Notes: generated from the letters alone by a model not told the origin. Counted from the stretch's first letter, positions 43,481-52,024 are shown. The stretch: DNA of 64,000 nucleotides from JBGSYJ01 sp041750915 (GCA_041750915.1 JBGSYJ010000069.1:1-64000); one strand, 5' to 3'. A program made the numbers and translations.

Positions 43481-44191
43481 CTACGCCAGCCGCGCGCGGA
43501 GTGACGAAACGCGGCTGCGGCCGACGGGCAGGACGGTGCCGTCGTCGAGCTCGACCGAGTAGCGCGAGCCTTCGTGGGCCACGAGCCGACGGATACGGGC
43601 GACGTCGGCGATAAAGGATTTGTGAATTCGCTCGAAGCGCTGCGGCAGCATCCCTTCCAGCCGGTCGAGCATCTTGTCGTGAGGAACGACCTCGCCGCCG
43701 GTCAGCACGAGCTCGGAGCGCGTGCCGGCGCCGCGGATCCAGGCGATCCTTCCGATCTCGATGAACTCGAGCCAGCCGTCTCGCCGTACACCGATGTGCT
43801 CGACCGGCCTCTCGGTGCGTGATGCAGGTGCGAGAACGCGCTGGAATGCCTGCGCCAGCCGCTCGCGGCTGAACGGTTTCGGGATGTAATCACGAATGCC
43901 GAGACTGAACGCTTCGAGGGCGCGGTCGCGGTCGGCGGAGATCACGATCGTGTCGAACGATCGCGTCGAAAGATCGCGAAGAAGATCGAACCCGTCCTCA
44001 CCTTCGAGATTGAGATCGAGGATCAGAACATCGGGTGCGCGGAGCCGGATCGCTTCGCGTGCATCGTCGATGCGCGACGCGACGGAGGTCTCGCCCGCGA
44101 GCGGCCCAAGGATCTCGGTCGCGAGGCGGGCTATTCTGCGCGCGATCACCGCCTCGTCCTCCGCGATCAGAATGCGGAGTGGTTCGCTCAT
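43481..44191 (-). CDS. LytTR-family response regulator
   Basis: Cytosolic transcription factor of 236 residues. The receiver domain begins LRILIAEDEAVIARR; the phospho-accepting Asp59 lies in DVLILDLNLEG, and K in YIPKPFSRE completes the acidic pocket and switch. The C-terminal LytTR DNA-binding domain has IAWIRGAGTRSELVLTGGE and FERIHKSFIADVARI. LytTR proteins bind two direct repeats about two helical turns apart. ATG 44191 overlaps the stop of the kinase gene by four bases, fixing the start and showing that the two are a pair. A 12-bp direct repeat upstream of the kinase gene (45932-45963) is a candidate binding site. Confidence 0.92.
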   Translation of the reverse strand: MSEPLRILIAEDEAVIARRIARLATEILGPLAGETSVASRIDDAREAIRLRAPDVLILDLNLEGEDGFDLLRDLSTRSFDTIVISADRDRALEAFSLGIRDYIPKPFSRERLAQAFQRVLAPASRTERPVEHIGVRRDGWLEFIEIGRIAWIRGAGTRSELVLTGGEVVPHDKMLDRLEGMLPQRFERIHKSFIADVARIRRLVAHEGSRYSVELDDGTVLPVGRSRVSSLRARLA

Positions 44192-45942
44192 CCCGACGGC
44201 ACCTCGATCACCGTGCGCCAGATCGAACCGACCGGCGCTGCCTCGAGGCTCCATCTTCCGGGAAAGCTCTCCTCGAGACGCGTGCGGATGTAGCGGTGCC
44301 CCAGTCCCTCGCCCCGCCTGCCGGCCTCGGTGCGGAGCGGCGTCTCCAGGGTGTATCGGTCGACGCCGCCCGAGCAGGCCCGGCGAAGCGTGAACGTCAC
44401 GAGCTCTCCCTCGTAGCGGTTGTGCGTGATCGCATTCTCGAGGAGCGTGTGAAATGTTGCGGGCGGGACGCTCGCGTCGAGGTCGATGCCTTCCGTCGCC
44501 AGCTCGAACTTCGTTCCTTTCCGGCACGCCATCACTTCGAGATGCGAGCGGCACAGCTCGAGCTCGCGCCGGACGGAGATCAGCTTCTCGTTCGCGAATT
44601 CGCCGAGGATCCTCAGCTCGTCGGCGAGCGCCTGAAGGAACCGCAGGCCGGCGGGCGGATCTTCCTCGAGCCACTCCATCACGGCGGTGAGGGTGTTCAT
44701 GAGAAAGTGCGGCTGAATCGACTTCCGCAGCAGCTCGATCTCCAGTCGCGCCGCGCGCAGAAGAGCGCTCTCGTGCTCACGTTTCTGCCGTTTCATTCCG
44801 ATCGCCATCGAGACGAGGAGCGATGCGACCAGGACGGCGAAGGCGATGAAGAAGGTGGAGTCACTGAATCCGTATCCTCCCCTCGCGAGAGAGACGGTGA
44901 GTGCGCCGAGCCCGATCGCGGGCGGAAAGACTTCGGAGCGCCGCGCGAGGACTGCTTCGACGATCGCCGCTGATGAGATCACGATCGAGGCAGTGAACAT
45001 CAGCAGGCACCGCACGTCGAATCCGCCGCCGAGGAGGAGACACGCGACGAGAATCGCCGCGGATGCCGCGCCCCAGAGTTTCCGATGCGGGATCCGAAGA
45101 TCCGTCACGAAGAAAAACGGCAGGAGCCATGCGACGGCGAACGTGAGCGTCGCGATGACGTTCAGCCGGATGAACTGCAGGTCCCATGTGATGCCGAAGA
45201 CCCACCGCCACATCTCGGCGAGCACGAGGAGAGCGGACGCGAAGCAAAGGACTGCGAACAGTGCGTCGCGCTCGCGGCGCGTGGCAAGCCAGATCGAGAA
45301 AAAGTACGCGCCGACGACGAAGAAGACGCCGAGGCCGGCGGTGGGGACGAGCTGCGACCGGATCCTCGAGCGGATCATCGGCACCGTCTCTCCGATTGCG
45401 ATTGCGTGAAAGAAGCCGTCGAGCTGAGGGACGCCGGGAGAAGCGCGGATCACAAGTGTGTGTGGCCCGGGCATAGCCATGCCAGGGTCGATCGCGTAGA
45501 AGTTGTCGAGAGGTCCGGCGGCCATCGCTCTGCCATCCGGGCCGATCGTTCCATTCCTTCCGATGAGCGCTCCGTCCCAGTACACCTCGTGAGCGGCGAG
45601 CAGGGAGACATAGATCGCGAGCGATGCGTTCTCCGCCGGGACCACAATCTCAACGGTCTTCCTGATCCAGATCGTCGGAACTGAGGGAAGGTCGTACAGG
45701 AGCCTCTCGGTCCATCCCGCGCTGTCGTCTTCGATCACCCAGGAAGGGTCGTCTCCAATCTTCACCTCGCCGAAGTCGTACGCGGTTGCCGTTCCCTCGA
45801 AGCGATCGGAGATCGCTCTGTACGGAAAATCCTGCGCGGCCCAGATAGCGACAGCAAGGATGACGAGGTAGAGCGGAAGGCGCCAGCGCACCACCCGATT
45901 GTGCGCCCGGCTCGCTCTTCGCGCAACGGCTGAGACGTTCAC
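44188..45942 (-). CDS. LytS-like sensor histidine kinase with 7TM-type input
   Basis: Inner-membrane kinase of up to 584 residues. After one N-terminal helix (about 22-37) comes a periplasmic jelly-roll-like domain (about 50-190), then seven hydrophobic helices (about 200-385), a 7TMR-DISM-like arrangement. The His_kinase domain has PHFLMNTLTAV (His412), the usual LytS/YehU phosphoacceptor. The ATPase domain follows, with LLENAITHN as the N-box and GLGHRYIRTRLEE as the G-box. It would phosphorylate the LytTR regulator encoded next. The start is uncertain: GTG 45942 has no ribosome site and overlaps a putative regulatory repeat, and GTG 45894 is an alternative. Confidence 0.9.
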   Translation of the reverse strand: MNVSAVARRASRAHNRVVRWRLPLYLVILAVAIWAAQDFPYRAISDRFEGTATAYDFGEVKIGDDPSWVIEDDSAGWTERLLYDLPSVPTIWIRKTVEIVVPAENASLAIYVSLLAAHEVYWDGALIGRNGTIGPDGRAMAAGPLDNFYAIDPGMAMPGPHTLVIRASPGVPQLDGFFHAIAIGETVPMIRSRIRSQLVPTAGLGVFFVVGAYFFSIWLATRRERDALFAVLCFASALLVLAEMWRWVFGITWDLQFIRLNVIATLTFAVAWLLPFFFVTDLRIPHRKLWGAASAAILVACLLLGGGFDVRCLLMFTASIVISSAAIVEAVLARRSEVFPPAIGLGALTVSLARGGYGFSDSTFFIAFAVLVASLLVSMAIGMKRQKREHESALLRAARLEIELLRKSIQPHFLMNTLTAVMEWLEEDPPAGLRFLQALADELRILGEFANEKLISVRRELELCRSHLEVMACRKGTKFELATEGIDLDASVPPATFHTLLENAITHNRYEGELVTFTLRRACSGGVDRYTLETPLRTEAGRRGEGLGHRYIRTRLEESFPGRWSLEAAPVGSIWRTVIEVPSG

Positions 45943-45963
45943 TGCTTTTGCGAGATGTTCACT
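45932..45963. promoter_or_regulatory. 12-bp direct repeat, candidate LytTR operator
   Basis: GAGACGTTCACT (45932-45943) and GAGATGTTCACT (45952-45963) repeat with a 20-bp period in the divergent region between the kinase/regulator pair and the serine hydrolase gene. LytTR regulators such as AgrA bind direct repeats with about this period, so it is a plausible shared operator. Confidence 0.45.
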
Positions 45964-46008
45964 CGTTGGGAGTGGCGCGATCCTCGTCCGTTTTGGAGAA
46001 TGACATTC

Positions 46009-47310
46009 ATGAAGAGACTCGCCATTCTCCTGTCCGCCTCACTTCTCGCCACCTCCGCCGTTCACCCGGCCGACCCGCCGCTCGCGCCGCGGATCGACGC
46101 ATATCTGCGGCCCTACATCGACCAGAACGCATTCAGCGGAGTCGTTTTCGTCGCGAAGGGCGATGAGGTATTGTTCGAGAAGGCCTACGGGATGGCGAAC
46201 TACGAGTTCGGCGTGCCGAACCGGCCCGACACGAGATTCGCGATCGCCTCGATCACCAAGCGTTTCACCGGCATCATCCTGCTGAAGCTCATCGCGGCTG
46301 AGAAGCTGGCACTTGACGACAAACTGTCGAAGTGGGCTCCAGATTTTCCATCAGCCGAGAAGATCACGGTGGAGCACCTCGCGAGACACCGCTCGGGTGT
46401 GCGTGACCCGGATGATCTCCGCCGGCTCATCCGGATGAATCACTCCGCCGCAGCCGTCGTCGATCACCTGAAGGAGAAGCCCCTCGGCAGCGAGCCGGGC
46501 GAGACGTATTCGTATACGACGGCCAACTACGCAATCCTCGGGCACATCATCGAGAGGGTGACGGGAAAGAGCTTCGACCAGGTCGTGCATCAGTACGTGT
46601 ACGAGCCGGCAGGAATGAAGGACTCTGGGGAGCTCACGACGACGACTGTCGTGCCGCGGCTCGCGACCGGCTATATGCCCGACCCATATGGCCGCGGCAT
46701 TTCGGTTTGCGGGCCGGAGGATACTTCATGGAAGATCGCAGGCGGCTCGTCGTACTCGACCGCTCGCGACCTTCACCGGTTTGCGCGCGCCTTCTACCGC
46801 GCCAAGCTCGGCGTCGACCCCGCGGAGCTCGGGGGAACCTCGGAGGTCCACGGCCGACAGGCGTACTCATCGAACGGGAGCTTTCCGGGCGCCGGTGCGA
46901 ACCTCCTCTACTTCCCCGAGGAAGAAGTCACACTGGTCGTTCTGACGAACAACTACGCGACGATCGCACAGACAGCCACGCGCGACATCGCCGGAACGTA
47001 CTTCGGCGAGAAAGTAGCCGATCCGACCGTGAAGCTCGCGAGCAAGCCGGCGCCGATGGACCCGAGAGTCTTCGGCGCGTACGAAGTCGAAGGGCGGACG
47101 TGGACGTTTACGATCGCGCTGGAGCAGGGCGCTCCCGTGCTCTCGTACAACGCGATGCGCAAGAGCGCTCTCCGGCGGATCGACGGCGACACCTGGTTCT
47201 CGCCGCTGGACTGGGCGAAATTCCGCCTGCGCTTCGACGAAGCGGGTCAATTCGAAGGGGCGATGATTCTGCCCGGAGACGATGAGGGTCTGAAGCTGAT
47301 ACGCAGGTAG
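46009..47310 (+). CDS. class-C beta-lactamase-like serine hydrolase, exported
   Basis: Exported serine hydrolase of the beta-lactamase/AmpC/EstB fold, 433 residues from ATG 46009. A signal peptide (LAILLSASLLATSAVHP) opens the protein. SITK (about residues 81-84) is the catalytic SxxK, YSYTTANYAILG replaces the usual YxN segment, and a C-terminal lipocalin-like strand block runs to the end. HRSGV and AGGSSYSTARDLHRFARAF are family landmarks. This fold includes D-aminopeptidases, esterases and penicillin-binding enzymes, so a beta-lactamase role is not established. It lies just upstream of the BlaI/M56 operon and shares the divergent region with the LytTR pair. ATG 45955 is a weaker alternative start. 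Confidence 0.85.
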   Translation: MKRLAILLSASLLATSAVHPADPPLAPRIDAYLRPYIDQNAFSGVVFVAKGDEVLFEKAYGMANYEFGVPNRPDTRFAIASITKRFTGIILLKLIAAEKLALDDKLSKWAPDFPSAEKITVEHLARHRSGVRDPDDLRRLIRMNHSAAAVVDHLKEKPLGSEPGETYSYTTANYAILGHIIERVTGKSFDQVVHQYVYEPAGMKDSGELTTTTVVPRLATGYMPDPYGRGISVCGPEDTSWKIAGGSSYSTARDLHRFARAFYRAKLGVDPAELGGTSEVHGRQAYSSNGSFPGAGANLLYFPEEEVTLVVLTNNYATIAQTATRDIAGTYFGEKVADPTVKLASKPAPMDPRVFGAYEVEGRTWTFTIALEQGAPVLSYNAMRKSALRRIDGDTWFSPLDWAKFRLRFDEAGQFEGAMILPGDDEGLKLIRR

Positions 47311-47369
47311 AGTCGAAAAAGTACGACTCCTGAAGTCCGCACCGACGTCCAAGGCGCCCGTCGATCTCG

Positions 47370-47395
47370 ATCCTTCTCCCCGTTCGCACGGGGAG
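47370..47395. terminator. hairpin after the serine hydrolase gene
   Basis: CCTTCTCCCCGT and ACGGGGAGGGA form an imperfect stem around a short loop, about 60 bases after the serine hydrolase stop. It could be a terminator or a decayed CCCTCTCCCC unit. Confidence 0.4.
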
Positions 47396-47430
47396 GGAAT
47401 GCGCGCAGCGCATGTTCGTCCTGTGAACTC

Positions 47431-47496
47431 CTACTGGAGTAGTTGACAATCCTTCCCTGAAACCCTATCTTGTGAATCGTCGTACTACACGAGTAG
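47431..47496 (+). promoter_or_regulatory. promoter with two CTAC-N4-GTAG operators (BlaI type)
   Basis: TTGACA (47443-47448) and TATCTT (47466-47471) are separated by exactly 17 bases. Two 12-bp palindromes flank the promoter: CTACTGGAGTAG (47431-47442), abutting the -35 box, and CTACACGAGTAG (47485-47496), just downstream of the expected start point and overlapping the GTAGGAG ribosome site. Their CTAC/GTAG half-sites are very close to known BlaI/MecI operators (TACA/TGTA type), so autorepression of the blaI operon is expected. Confidence 0.7.
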
Positions 47497-47504
47497 GAGC
47501 TGCG

Positions 47505-47894
47505 ATGGCCATACAGCCGAGGCTTGGAGAGCGGGAGCTCGATATCATGCAGGTGCTCTGGGATACGGGAGGCGGAACCGTTTCGGATGTGCACGATCTG
47601 CTTCTGACCCGTCGAGGGAGTGTCGCTTATACGACAGTGCAGACGATGCTCAACCGGCTCGAGGAGAAAGGGCACGTGCGGCGGGAGAAGGTCGGGCGTG
47701 CTTACTCGTACAAGCCGGTGATGAAGGAGCCGGCGGCGGCGAAAGTCGCCGTGAGGCGTGTGATCGATCGCTTTTTCGGGGGAGATCCGGCCGCGCTCGC
47801 GACTCACCTGGTTCAGGGTTCCGTTTCGGAGCGCGATCTCGTCCGCATCGAGGAGCTCATTGCATCGAGACGGGAAGCGGAGAAGAAGCGATGA
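47505..47894 (+). CDS. blaI: BlaI/MecI/CopY-family repressor
   Basis: Winged-helix transcriptional repressor of 129 residues. The DNA-binding domain reads LGERELDIMQVLWDTGGGTV and then YTTVQTMLNRLEEKGHVRR, the canonical BlaI/MecI recognition region. The remaining C-terminal half forms the dimerisation helices. In staphylococci the repressor is cleaved when the BlaR1/MecR1 sensor is activated by beta-lactam. ATG 47505 has GGAG at seven bases; the longer upstream frame would cross the promoter. Its last ATGA overlaps the M56 gene start. Together with the operators upstream it forms an autoregulated pair. Confidence 0.92.
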   Translation: MAIQPRLGERELDIMQVLWDTGGGTVSDVHDLLLTRRGSVAYTTVQTMLNRLEEKGHVRREKVGRAYSYKPVMKEPAAAKVAVRRVIDRFFGGDPAALATHLVQGSVSERDLVRIEELIASRREAEKKR

Positions 47895-49252
47895 GTGCTC
47901 TTCCTGCTCTCGCCGCCAATCTCTGGCTCGCAGGCGTTCCGGTGCTGCTCATCACAGCTGCCTCACTTGCGCTACTTCACAGAGCTCCGGCGCGGCTGCG
48001 TTATCTCGCGGCGCTCGCCGGATTCGTCGCCGCGATCGTCGTGCCGGTTCTGCTGACACGGGAGGCCGCTCCCATTGTCGTGAACGCCGCGGTGCCGGCG
48101 ACCGCGACCGAATCGTTCGACTCTGCGCTCCTCGTCATTGGGCTCTGGTTTGCCGGCGCGCTTTTTCTGATTGGACGCGACGTGAGCGCGTATCGGCATC
48201 TGCGTCGCGAGGAGCAGGAGTGGATTCCGGCGGGTGAGCTAGGTGTGGACCCGTCGAAGTTCAGTGTCGTTCTGTCCGTCGGGGGAGCGCCGCGTACGCA
48301 CGGCCTCCTGCGGCCCGTGATCGTGCTGCCGGAGGAATTGGTGCATGCGGAAGCGGAGCTCGTGAGGCTAGTCCTCGCGCATGAGGAGTCGCATGCGCGC
48401 TGGCGCGATCCGATGATTCATTCCGCCATCCGCCTCGTGCGGTCGTTGCTGTGGTTCGCGCTGCCGCTGTGGCTCGCCGAGCGCCTCGTGATCCGGGAAC
48501 GGGAGGCGGCGGCGGATGAAGCAGCGGTGGCAGCTGAAACGGGTGAGACGCGATCGCGGTACGCCGAGGCGCTGATCCGGTTCTGCCGCCTCGCTCCACG
48601 TCGATCCGCGCTCGCCGTGCAGCTCGGCGCGGCCGCAGATCTCGAGTACCGCGTGCGGCGGATTCTGCGCGCGTCGACGCGCGCAGGTTCTCTCGCAAGC
48701 GCTGTTGGTCTCCTCGGCGCAGGATTCTTTCTCTTCGCGTTCACGCCGCTGGCGGAGGTTCCTGCGGAAGTCGTCGTCGAGGTTGCAGACGTGCGGGCCG
48801 TTCAGAAGCTGGATAACGTGAAGGGTACGAGTGAAGTGCATGCGGTGATCCGTACAGAGTTCGAGAGTGCCATTGAGAAGAAGATTCGAGCCACGACGTC
48901 ACGCGCGACTGGTTCGGCGAAGATCGACGACCCGGATGTTGTGGCGGTTGCGACGGTTGAGGCCATCGCATCCGATAACCCTGTTGCCGAAGGGGCTCCC
49001 TCACCCCTGACCCCTCTCCCGCCGGGAGAGGGGAAAGAGATTGCGCCTATCGTCGCTCCTGAGATCGACGATGAAGTGATCGTGATTCGTGACGTTCACA
49101 GGCATCGGCATGTGGATCGCCGCGACGGGAAACGGGGCGAAGAAGAAATCGCGAACGATACGGGGCGGAGCAGGCATCCGGTCGCACTCTTTCACCGCGG
49201 GGTGACCTCGCCCATCAAGCGATTCGTACGGCGGGTGAGGGGATCGTCGTGA
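47891..49252 (+). CDS. BlaR1-like M56 membrane metallopeptidase
   Basis: Membrane zinc peptidase of the M56 family, 453 residues, which would cleave BlaI or a partner. About four transmembrane helices occur: residues 5-30, 38-55, 80-97 and 225-250. The zinc motif is HEESH at 164-168. The protein lacks the extracellular penicillin-binding domain that BlaR1/MecR1 carry at the C-terminus, so its inducer is unknown. A CCCTCTCCCC unit lies in frame near residues 369-381 and encodes SPLTPLPPGEG. ATG 47891 overlaps the BlaI stop (ATGA). Confidence 0.85.
   Translation: MSALPALAANLWLAGVPVLLITAASLALLHRAPARLRYLAALAGFVAAIVVPVLLTREAAPIVVNAAVPATATESFDSALLVIGLWFAGALFLIGRDVSAYRHLRREEQEWIPAGELGVDPSKFSVVLSVGGAPRTHGLLRPVIVLPEELVHAEAELVRLVLAHEESHARWRDPMIHSAIRLVRSLLWFALPLWLAERLVIREREAAADEAAVAAETGETRSRYAEALIRFCRLAPRRSALAVQLGAAADLEYRVRRILRASTRAGSLASAVGLLGAGFFLFAFTPLAEVPAEVVVEVADVRAVQKLDNVKGTSEVHAVIRTEFESAIEKKIRATTSRATGSAKIDDPDVVAVATVEAIASDNPVAEGAPSPLTPLPPGEGKEIAPIVAPEIDDEVIVIRDVHRHRHVDRRDGKRGEEEIANDTGRSRHPVALFHRGVTSPIKRFVRRVRGSS
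48996..49032. repeat. CCCTCTCCCC palindromic unit inside the M56 coding region
   Basis: This 37-nt unit is identical to the right repeat of the DUF559 cassette at 59908-59944. It lies wholly within the M56 reading frame and is translated to LTPLPPGEG plus flanking residues without breaking the frame. Confidence 0.9.
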
Positions 49253-49269
49253 TGTGATCGAATCGAGGG

Positions 49270-49300
49270 AGGGGATCCTTCGCTTCGCTCAGGATGACAC
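49270..49300. repeat. single arm of CATCCTGAGCGAAGCGAAGG repeat
   Basis: GGGGATCCTTCGCTTCGCTC followed by AGGATGACAC is one arm of the paired family, with no partner nearby. It lies between the M56 gene and the next hydrolase gene. Confidence 0.85.
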
Positions 49301-49406
49301 GAAGGTTTACCGCGCTGTGCGCGACGTCTTCTGATTCCAGTTTCACAATCATTCATCAATCCATCAATCGACGAAATCCGGCCACCGCCGGGTAAAGGGG
49401 AGAACT

Positions 49407-50870
49407 ATGCGTTCGATACTCATTGCACTGTCACTCTTGATCGCCTCTGTCGCGGAAGCGCAGACGATGCCGGCATTTCGCATCGAGCCGTACAAGGTCA
49501 CGCTGGGCGGGAGTGAGGTCGACGCCGAGAGAGGAACGCTCATCGTGCCTCAGAATCGTGAGAAGAAGGATTCCGGCACGCTCGAGCTTCACTTCGTTCG
49601 CATACGGGGAACGAATCCGAAGGGGACGCCCGTAATGTATCTGCCCGGCGGTCCGGGCGGCTCCGCGACAGGGTTGCTGCGTTTTCCCGGAGCTGCGGAC
49701 ATTGTTTCCGCGTTCCGCAGCACGGGCGACTTCATCCTGCTCGATCAGCGCGGGACGGGACAGTCGAAACCAATCCCGTCATGTCCTCCGGCAGGAGAGC
49801 CGCCGCTCACTGCATTCTCAGACACCGACGCGCTGCTGAAGGGGATGATCGATGCGACGTCGCGGTGTGCGGACGAATGGCGCGCGAAGGGAGTCGACAT
49901 CAGCGGCTTCAACAGCCGCGAGGCCGCCGATGACATCGATGCGCTCCGTCGCTCCCTCGGCGAGGAGAAGCTCAGCATCGTCGGCTTCAGCTACGGAACG
50001 CACCTCGCGCTCGCGACACTTCGGCGACATCGTGAACATCTCGAGCGCGTCGTTCTGATCGGGACGGAGGGTCCCGACCACACGCAGAAGCTGCCATCGA
50101 CGCTCGACATGCAGCTTCGCAAGATCTCGGCACTCGCTTCGCAGGATCCGGCGATCAATCGCGACGTTCCTGACATGCTCGCACTCCTGCAGCGGGTGCT
50201 GAAGAAGCTCGAGGCGAATCCGGTGGAAGTCACGGTTCGGCATCCGAAAACGGGGGAGGAGCACAAGATTGCTGTCAGCGCCGATGGTCTGCGGAAGATC
50301 CTTCGATACGATGTGGGAGACGGAAACGACTTCCCGGTTTTCCCGGCAATGTTGCTCGAGCTCGAGCGTGGAGGATCTTCGATTCTCGCCGGCTATGTGC
50401 TCAAGCGCATGGGTGGTGTGGCGGGTGGCATCGGGCTGATGCCGATTGTCACCGACTGTGCCTCAGGCGTATCCGCGCGGAGACTGGCGCAGATCCGTTC
50501 CGAGGAGAGCAGCTCGATCCTCGGACGATTCACGAATGATCCATTTCCCGATATCTGCCGGGCGGTCGGGAGCCCTGACCTCGGGGACGATTACCGCAGT
50601 CCGATCGTCAGCGACGTGCCGGTGCTGTTCATCAGCGGAACACTCGACAGCAACACGCCGCCGTTTCAGGCGGAGGAAGTGCGGTGGGGCCTCACGCGCG
50701 CGACGCATATCATCGTCGACAACGCCGGACACGAGGATACGTTCATGAACCGCGATGTCGGACGGGCCATCATGGAGTTTCTGCGTGGAGGCGACGTCTC
50801 CGGGCGCGCGATCGCGTTGCCGAGGCCGAAGTTCCTGTCGATCGAGGCGGCGAAGACGTTCCGGCCGTGA
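49407..50870 (+). CDS. TAP-like alpha/beta hydrolase, exported
   Basis: Exported peptidase-like hydrolase of 487 residues. A signal peptide (LIALSLLIASVAEAQ) opens the protein; GGGGAG precedes the ATG. The alpha/beta fold shows YLPGGPGGSATG (oxyanion region) and DFILLDQRGTGQS, the proline iminopeptidase/TAP signature. The nucleophile is Ser195 in IVGFSYGTHLAL. The TAP C-terminal domain gives LFISGTLDSNTPP (Asp) and VDNAGHEDTF (His). It is probably a periplasmic aminopeptidase or an ester hydrolase. It is alone on its transcript. Confidence 0.88.
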   Translation: MRSILIALSLLIASVAEAQTMPAFRIEPYKVTLGGSEVDAERGTLIVPQNREKKDSGTLELHFVRIRGTNPKGTPVMYLPGGPGGSATGLLRFPGAADIVSAFRSTGDFILLDQRGTGQSKPIPSCPPAGEPPLTAFSDTDALLKGMIDATSRCADEWRAKGVDISGFNSREAADDIDALRRSLGEEKLSIVGFSYGTHLALATLRRHREHLERVVLIGTEGPDHTQKLPSTLDMQLRKISALASQDPAINRDVPDMLALLQRVLKKLEANPVEVTVRHPKTGEEHKIAVSADGLRKILRYDVGDGNDFPVFPAMLLELERGGSSILAGYVLKRMGGVAGGIGLMPIVTDCASGVSARRLAQIRSEESSSILGRFTNDPFPDICRAVGSPDLGDDYRSPIVSDVPVLFISGTLDSNTPPFQAEEVRWGLTRATHIIVDNAGHEDTFMNRDVGRAIMEFLRGGDVSGRAIALPRPKFLSIEAAKTFRP

Positions 50871-50954
50871 GCGCTTGGTTCATTTCCCGCGATACGGGTG
50901 GTTCGCCATTCTCAAGCTCGGGATGACACTGGTCGCATCAATGACATGGTGCGC

Positions 50955-51242
50955 CTAGCCCTCCGGCGTTTGCATCGAGCGGGTGACGACGAGGTCGCCG
51001 ATCTCTACGCGGTCGAGTTTCAGAGTGCCAATTTTGAGCGAGTCGATCTGTTGTTCGACGATCTTCAGTTTGCGAATCGCGATGACGCCAACGGCGAGGG
51101 CGCCGAGGGCGAGGATGCCGAGTGCGGTGGCACCGGCTGCGAGCGCGCCGGAACTGCTGGCACCGAGGGCCTGGGCGCCGACTGCGACGGAACGGACTTT
51201 TACGTGACCGGGGACTACAGAAGGTTCTCGATGCAAGTTCAT
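50955..51242 (-). CDS. small membrane protein with Ala/Gly/Leu-rich helix
   Basis: Small protein of 95 residues. ATG 51242 has AGGAG at five bases; the GTG at 51248 overlaps this site. After about 20 polar residues comes a hydrophobic helix rich in Ala, Gly and Leu (ALGASSSGALAAGATALGI and onward). The rest is a regular pattern of hydrophobic residues at every second or third position (LKIVEQQIDSLKIGTLKLD), which suggests a beta-helix or coiled packing. I recall similar low-complexity membrane proteins without function. No neighbour gives a clue. Confidence 0.6.
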   Translation of the reverse strand: MNLHREPSVVPGHVKVRSVAVGAQALGASSSGALAAGATALGILALGALAVGVIAIRKLKIVEQQIDSLKIGTLKLDRVEIGDLVVTRSMQTPEG

Positions 51243-51385
51243 ACTCACTCCTCGGGTGTGGATTGTTTCGCAGTGAGGGAAGAATCACAAGACGTGGGGA
51301 CATTGACAGGTAGCCCGTCCGGTACGCGTTCAGTGTGACGGTGAATCTGGGTCACAGAGGATTCCATTGGTTTAAGCTGCGACGG

Positions 51386-51472
51386 TGTCATCCTGAGCGA
51401 AGCGAAGGATCCCCTGATTTCTTGCGACAGGCGAGTACTGAGGGGATCCTTCGCTTCGCTCAGGATGACACT
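51386..51472. repeat. paired-arm repeat, CATCCTGAGCGAAGCGAAGG type
   Basis: Perfect inverted arms 51386-51416 and 51442-51472 around a 25-nt spacer. The left flank GTTTAAGCTGCGACG resembles the flank seen at 12.17 kb. Confidence 0.9.
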
Positions 51473-51508
51473 CGCTCGAGGTGAGCGGGCTAAGCTGCAG
51501 GAGGTCGA

Positions 51509-52024
51509 ATGCCCGGTAGGTCCAGAGAATCTGAAATACCGAATGATGCAACTCTTGTACGGTCGCTTGGCAGCGTGTTGCTTCTGCTGGCGCTCGGATG
51601 TGCGCATGGCGACGGCATAGCCAGGGACACGAGCGAGGATGCCCGCGCCGCGATCGCCGCGGCGAGCAGGGCATTCTCGGATGCCTACGTGCGGAACGAT
51701 ATGAATACGCTCGGCAACCTTTACACCGCCGACGCCGTTCTGTTGCCACCGGACCGCGAAATCCGAGGACGGGAAGCGATCATGAAGTATTTCGAGTGGG
51801 GTCCGAGGTTCAGGCAGATCGCGCACAGGATGGAGGCCTCCGAGATCGTGGTCGAGGGACATATAGCGGTTGACACAGGGCTCTGGCACAGCATGAACGT
51901 GCGAGGCGACAATCCGAAAACGACGGCGAGCGGCCGCTACCTGATCGTCTGGATTCGCGAGTCCGACGGCGAATGGAGAATGCGCTACGACATGTGGCAC
52001 CGGGCCTCTGCACCGCAGATGTGA
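51509..52024 (+). CDS. NTF2-like (DUF4440/SnoaL) lipoprotein
   Basis: Lipoprotein of 171 residues; ATG 51509 has a perfect AGGAGG at five bases. The signal is VLLLLALGC with Cys as anchor. The mature part is an NTF2-like cone: AAIAAASRAFSDAYVRNDMN, NLYTADAVLLPPD, REAIMKYFE and YLIVWIRESDGEWRMRYDMW, matching the DUF4440/SnoaL pattern. The family binds small hydrophobic ligands or acts as a ketosteroid-isomerase-like fold; no catalytic residue can be assigned here. It is followed by mscL. Confidence 0.75.
   Translation: MPGRSRESEIPNDATLVRSLGSVLLLLALGCAHGDGIARDTSEDARAAIAAASRAFSDAYVRNDMNTLGNLYTADAVLLPPDREIRGREAIMKYFEWGPRFRQIAHRMEASEIVVEGHIAVDTGLWHSMNVRGDNPKTTASGRYLIVWIRESDGEWRMRYDMWHRASAPQM

Noticed and set aside
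47472..47505. Earlier start of BlaI
   Set aside because: It would begin right after the -10 box and translate through the operator. ATG 47505 has a good ribosome site.
50898..51338. 146-codon forward frame with Gly/Asp/Glu-rich product
   Set aside because: It is opposite the small membrane protein at 50955-51242, which has a proper ribosome site and a membrane helix.
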